The notes beneath the pieces were generated by a model. The model ran no database searches. It was not told the origin of the DNA and saw only the letters and a list, made by a program, of their open reading frames with translations. From positions 22,758,178 through 22,822,177 of the forward strand of contig CM055107.1 of assembly GCA_029204225.1 (NCBI GenBank): a DNA stretch of 64,000 bases, in the 5' to 3' direction. The position numbers and the translations under genes are program-made. The DNA is from Diphasiastrum complanatum. Lineage: Eukaryota; Streptophyta; Lycopodiopsida; Lycopodiales; Lycopodiaceae. Shown here piece by piece: positions 60,851 through 64,000 of this stretch (position 1 is the stretch's first letter; every line of letters starts with the position of its first letter).

Positions 60851-60986
60851 CATTACGTGGGGGGGGAAGCCCTGCCCCGAGGGCCTTCCGTGCTGGGAGG
60901 GCCCTTGCCCGAGGGCGTGGGCCCGAGGGCAGGGCCCCCGACCTGCACGGAAGGCCCGAGGGGTTCAGGCCTTCCCCTGTGTAATG
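60851..60986. mobile_element. GC-rich hairpin element 2 (MITE-like, terminal inverted repeats)
   Basis: 136 bp with imperfect terminal inverted repeats CATTACGTGGGGGGG and CCTTCCCCTGTGTAATG, and an inner perfect 13-bp inverted repeat GGGCCTTCCGTGC (60881-60893) with GCACGGAAGGCCC (60945-60957). It could fold almost completely. Related to the element at 60311. No clear target duplication. Confidence 0.6.
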
Positions 60987-61137
60987 ACATGTCTGAGATT
61001 TTAATCTTTGATAGATTTTGGAACAAAATTGATGATGCCTTTACTGCAGGATGAAAACTCCAAATCGATGCAAGCAAATTCCAACTTTGGAGGTGCATCA
61101 AAAACACAGAGAAAAACCAGAAAAACCAAAGACCTGG

Positions 61138-61199
61138 CATTACCTAATCCAAGACACTTCACGTGGCACATTACCTAACCCAAGACACTTCACGTGGCA
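61138..61199 (+). promoter_or_regulatory. 31-bp tandem duplication, each copy with a CACGTGG box
   Basis: CATTACCTAAYCCAAGACAC plus TTCACGTGGCA, twice (61138-61168, 61169-61199). CACGTGG is a G-box/ABRE core bound by plant bZIP and bHLH factors. CTATTTAGAG follows at about 61202. This could be a promoter for the short ORFs downstream. Confidence 0.5.
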
Positions 61200-61359
61200 C
61201 CTCTATTTAGAGAGTAAAACGTACTCTCGGAACACGAAGACCCAAATTGCCTCCATTCATTCATATTGGTCAACCATATCTGTTATCAGACTTATTTCGA
61301 TCTTGAATCTATTTGTATATGCGGCTTTTCCATTAGTACGCGTGTAGTAGTCTCATCTG

Positions 61360-61473
61360 ATGAAACCCAATGCAGACGGAAAGGGTTTCATAAGTTCATT
61401 GCATCTGTCCTTCGAGGATAAGCCTTGCAATTGGGCAAATGAAAAGAAGAAAAAACGAGGGATTCATAAATGA
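61360..61473 (+). CDS. Short ORF, 37 residues (hypothetical)
   Basis: MKPNADGKGFISSLHLSFED then KPCNWANEKKKKRGIHK, stop. Its TGA overlaps the ATG of the next short ORF (ATGA, 61470-61473). No known family. It may be an upstream ORF, part of an exon, or chance. Confidence 0.2.
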   Translation: MKPNADGKGFISSLHLSFEDKPCNWANEKKKKRGIHK

Positions 61474-61625
61474 GAATGATGAGCTCGAAAGGAAAGAGTC
61501 GTATCAAGAAGCGGCAGCACTACCTTGAACGTTTGAAAGATTGGAGGATGGAAAAGCCCTCTTTAGCTGAAAAACAGGAAATAGAGGGCGCTTTAGGTCA
61601 AAGAGCAAAATTCAGTGATCTATGA
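61470..61625 (+). CDS. Short basic ORF, 51 residues (hypothetical)
   Basis: MRMMSSKGKSRIKKRQHYLE, RLKDWRMEKPSLAEKQEIEG, ALGQRAKFSDL. Helical, charged, no signal peptide, no recognised domain. It lies about 270 bp downstream of the duplicated CACGTGG boxes and in non-repeat sequence near a functional tRNA gene. Could be an exon of a larger gene. Confidence 0.25.
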   Translation: MRMMSSKGKSRIKKRQHYLERLKDWRMEKPSLAEKQEIEGALGQRAKFSDL

Positions 61626-61952
61626 AACCAATAAAGAGAAGAATGAATGCAAAGAAATTAATGTATATGAATGCATGGATTGTGGAATATTGTGTTCAAT
61701 ATCTAGAGCTCAATACTGAGAGCAATCCTGAATCTTGAGAGCTCTCGCCATTGAACAGGTGCACACACGATCAATGTGAAACAGATTACAGAACGTCAAT
61801 TGATCCTTACGTTAACGAAAATTAAATTTAGCAGTCGCTGAACTTTGAAGGCTTCTTCTTTGGTTTCTGGGAATCATTCATCAGCTTGTAACCCTTTGGC
61901 ATCTACAAAAGCTTGCAGCTTTAAAATTGAAGCAAACAATAAAGGGTGCGAT

Positions 61953-62036
61953 TGCTGGATGTGGGGTTCGAACCCACGCGTACTAATGTACAGACGATCT
62001 TAAGTCGTCCCCCTTAGACCACTCGGGCAACCCAGC
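61953..62036 (-). tRNA. tRNA-Leu (anticodon UAA)
   Basis: 84 nt, minus strand. Acceptor stem GCTGGGT pairs with ATCCAGC (one G-T), discriminator A, anticodon arm GACGA-CTTAAGA-TCGTC with anticodon TAA, a long variable arm (TGTAC/GTACG) typical of Leu, and T arm GTGGG-TTCGAAC-CCCAC. Internal promoter boxes are intact. CCA is not encoded, as expected for a nuclear eukaryotic gene. Reads UUA codons. Confidence 0.95.
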
Positions 62037-62039
62037 ATT

Positions 62040-62650
62040 ACATGTTAATACTCGGGTCCATTTCAGACACATTGAGAATATTGTGAAAATCTTCGCCGTG
62101 TATTTTCTTCTGAGCATTATGTTGCATTTTTTTTGGGCTTTCAGTTTTTGGAAAATGTAAGCTTATCCAACTCGGAACTATTGCGGGTTATACTCACACC
62201 ACTAGAATATGACCTCAATTTTAAATAGCTAAAACCTAGCATGGCAATAAAATAAACAAATAAATTGAAATGTTAGTCTTTTGATGTTTAATCATAAAAT
62301 GTTACATTCTTAGAACTTGGAATCTTTCATTTAAAAAATGCATACCTCTATCACTTACTAACTCCAATGGACATCTAAACCTTGTAATAAAATTTTGAAA
62401 CAAAAACTCACTTGAAAGGTGAATTCTTCTAACAAAAGTACCCATCATGCATTTCTTCTCAAAGAATATTGGCCGACATGGAATACAAATGGATATTCAA
62501 GCAAATAATATTTTTTCTTTCATTTTGAAGGATGTAGACATAATGAAGTTGTTCGATACCTCTGTAAAGTCTATGAAGATGATCTTCCGTTCCACTGTAG
62601 ACACAAATTATCAATACAAATTTCCAATAAAACTTGAAGGCAATCTTGAA
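62040..62650. other. No recognised feature
   Basis: AT-rich. Short frames at 62447-62719 and its complement are not supported. Confidence 0.35.
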
Positions 62651-62955
62651 AGCCAACGGTCAATATTTGTTGGAATATGGCCGGTGCATTGCAAAGAGTT
62701 AAGAAAAAACACAGTTTAAACACCCGACCGGATCAATCACCACAACACAACGTCAAGTGCAACAAGACCACAAAATTGCTCTCCTCAAACTGTATATTCA
62801 ACTAACTCGTAAGTACAAAGATAAGTTGCTTAAAAACACTCAAAGGGCTCGTAAAAGAAAGATGGCATGATAACTCTAGAACTAAGCACACGTGGTGCCG
62901 TCGAAATAAGAAAGCATTGTATAAGTCGATCATTGCTATTTTAACTCTCTCCCTC
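62650..62955 (-). mobile_element. Probable 3' LTR start of the edge copia element
   Basis: On the minus strand a polypurine tract TTGAGGGAGAG (about 62957-62967) is followed by AGTTAAAATAGC, likely TGTTAAAATAGC with one change. Extent not determined. Confidence 0.4.
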
Positions 62956-64000
62956 AATGATCAACGTCTCTTTTTATTTTAGAGTTTACTCTATTCATGG
63001 AATATACCTCCATGATAGTATTACAAGTAAAGGCTTTTTACATGACCAGGTCTAAGCCAAGTTTGGCTCTAAAAGTCTCAAACTTTTCTTTACTTAAAAC
63101 TTTTGTAAATATATCAGCAACTTGTAATAACGTAGAACAATGTACAATACTTATATCTTCAGATTGTAAATTTTCACGCACAAAGTGATATTTTACTTCA
63201 ATATGTTTTGTCCTTGTGTGAAGGATAGGATTTCTAGCCAATTGTATTCCACTTTGACAGTCACAGAAAATAACAGTGGAATTTACCTGCTTCATGCCAA
63301 TCTCACATAACAACTTACGTAGCCAAACTTTTTTTTGAGTCTAGGAACATAAAGTACATTAGGGATGTTTTTAATTTTGCCATCAAGAAACTGCACAAGT
63401 ACATTGTCCACACCCTGTATCTGGCATTCCTCTCCATTGGCTTGAGTGACCTTATCCCCATAATGGATTGGTGAGAACTTTTCAAACCAGTCACGTTTCC
63501 TGGTCATATGCCTTGTGGCGCCTGAACCTATGAACCATCTGGCACCATCATCAACTTGGGATGCCAATGCCGATGAGAAGACACTTGTCTTGTCATCTTC
63601 TCCATCATCTTCGGCAATGTTTCCTTGTTGAGTCACTTTTCTCACCTCTATGTCCGCTTTCTTCTTATAACACTCGCGTGCCCAATGACCCGGTTTGTGG
63701 CAATAGTAACATTTGTCTTTCTTCTTCATTTTCCCTTTTGATGATGACTCTCCCTCGTCATCATCATCCTTGGATTTCTTAGGCCCTCCTTTTCCATCCT
63801 TTCTGCTTGCCTTTAGCAAGCAATACTTGATCCTCCTATGGGGTTTGCCTTGACTTCACCACTTCACGACACTTCTCTTCTTGCAACATGATTCCTGGAA
63901 GTCTTCAAATGTAGGCAACCTCTCCCTTGAAGCAATGCCGCTCACAAACATCTGTAACCCTTCCGAGACATCGCTCATTGTGGTATGTACCAATTCAATA
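62956..64000 (-). pseudogene. Copia element with protease-to-RNase H deletion (minus strand)
   Basis: From the window edge: Gag end (ERLPTFEDFQESC, KASRKDGKGGPKKSKDD), intact zinc knuckle CYYCHKPGHWARECYKKK, protease WFIGSGATRHMTRKRDWF (the catalytic Asp is Gly), and LYVPRLKK. At about 63330 the sequence jumps in another frame to WLRKLLCEIGMKQVNSTVIF, CDCQSGIQLARNP, RTKHIEVKYHFVREN and VADIFTKVLSKEKFE, the end of RNase H. All of integrase and RT has been deleted. Gag continues past 64000. Confidence 0.85.

Noticed and set aside
60490-60853. Three overlapping minus-strand frames rich in LS, CAFS and ECTFS
   Set aside because: They are the GA-rich minisatellite read backwards.

Overview
The window looks like nuclear DNA from a land plant with a large, repeat-dominated genome. 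A gymnosperm or fern is my guess. The support is spliceosomal introns in a plant pectin methylesterase gene, a nuclear tRNA-Leu, many decayed Ty1/copia and Ty3/gypsy elements primed by initiator tRNA-Met, long microsatellites, and a first intron blown up to about 12.4 kb by transposons. There are no operons, ribosome binding sites or CRISPR arrays. Species is inference only.

Layout. 1-350: decayed copia gag (-). 1342-15521 (-): one five-exon pectinesterase gene. Its first intron (2788-15165) carries at least four copia remnants and a 5'-truncated TRIM-like mini-retrotransposon, and its leader is a (CT)n tract behind a TATA box. 16850-17490: tandem units with a GC-rich palindromic core. 17590-22930: a Ty3/gypsy element (RT, broken RNase H, integrase) followed by a minisatellite, an extra proline-rich/coiled-coil ORF and an LTR-like promoter. 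26960-27930: a large compound microsatellite island with an internal duplication. 27950-41900: a decayed copia element (+) hit by two later insertions, both in the opposite orientation: a pol-less LTR element (30058-34517) and a whole copia element with both LTRs (35220-41340). 43127-45720: copia and chromovirus fragments.

48050-56570 (-): scattered coding remnants of a non-retroelement gene that I cannot name. One part looks like a DNA-methyltransferase-type SAM-binding domain. It is interrupted by a second, full-length copy of the pol-less LTR element (48266-53554, with a clean 5-bp TGCTA target duplication). The reading frame can be followed from one side of the insertion to the other. 57250-59395: gypsy RNase H/integrase behind a CCAAT/TATA promoter. 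60311-61200: two related GC-rich hairpin elements and short tandem repeats. 61360-61625: two overlapping very short ORFs behind duplicated CACGTGG boxes. 61953-62036 (-): tRNA-Leu(UAA). 62940-64000 (-): internally deleted copia.

Only the pectinesterase gene and the tRNA look intact and functional. The most novel items are the methyltransferase-like locus and the two-copy LTR family whose only protein is a duplicated zinc-finger-containing module of unknown function.
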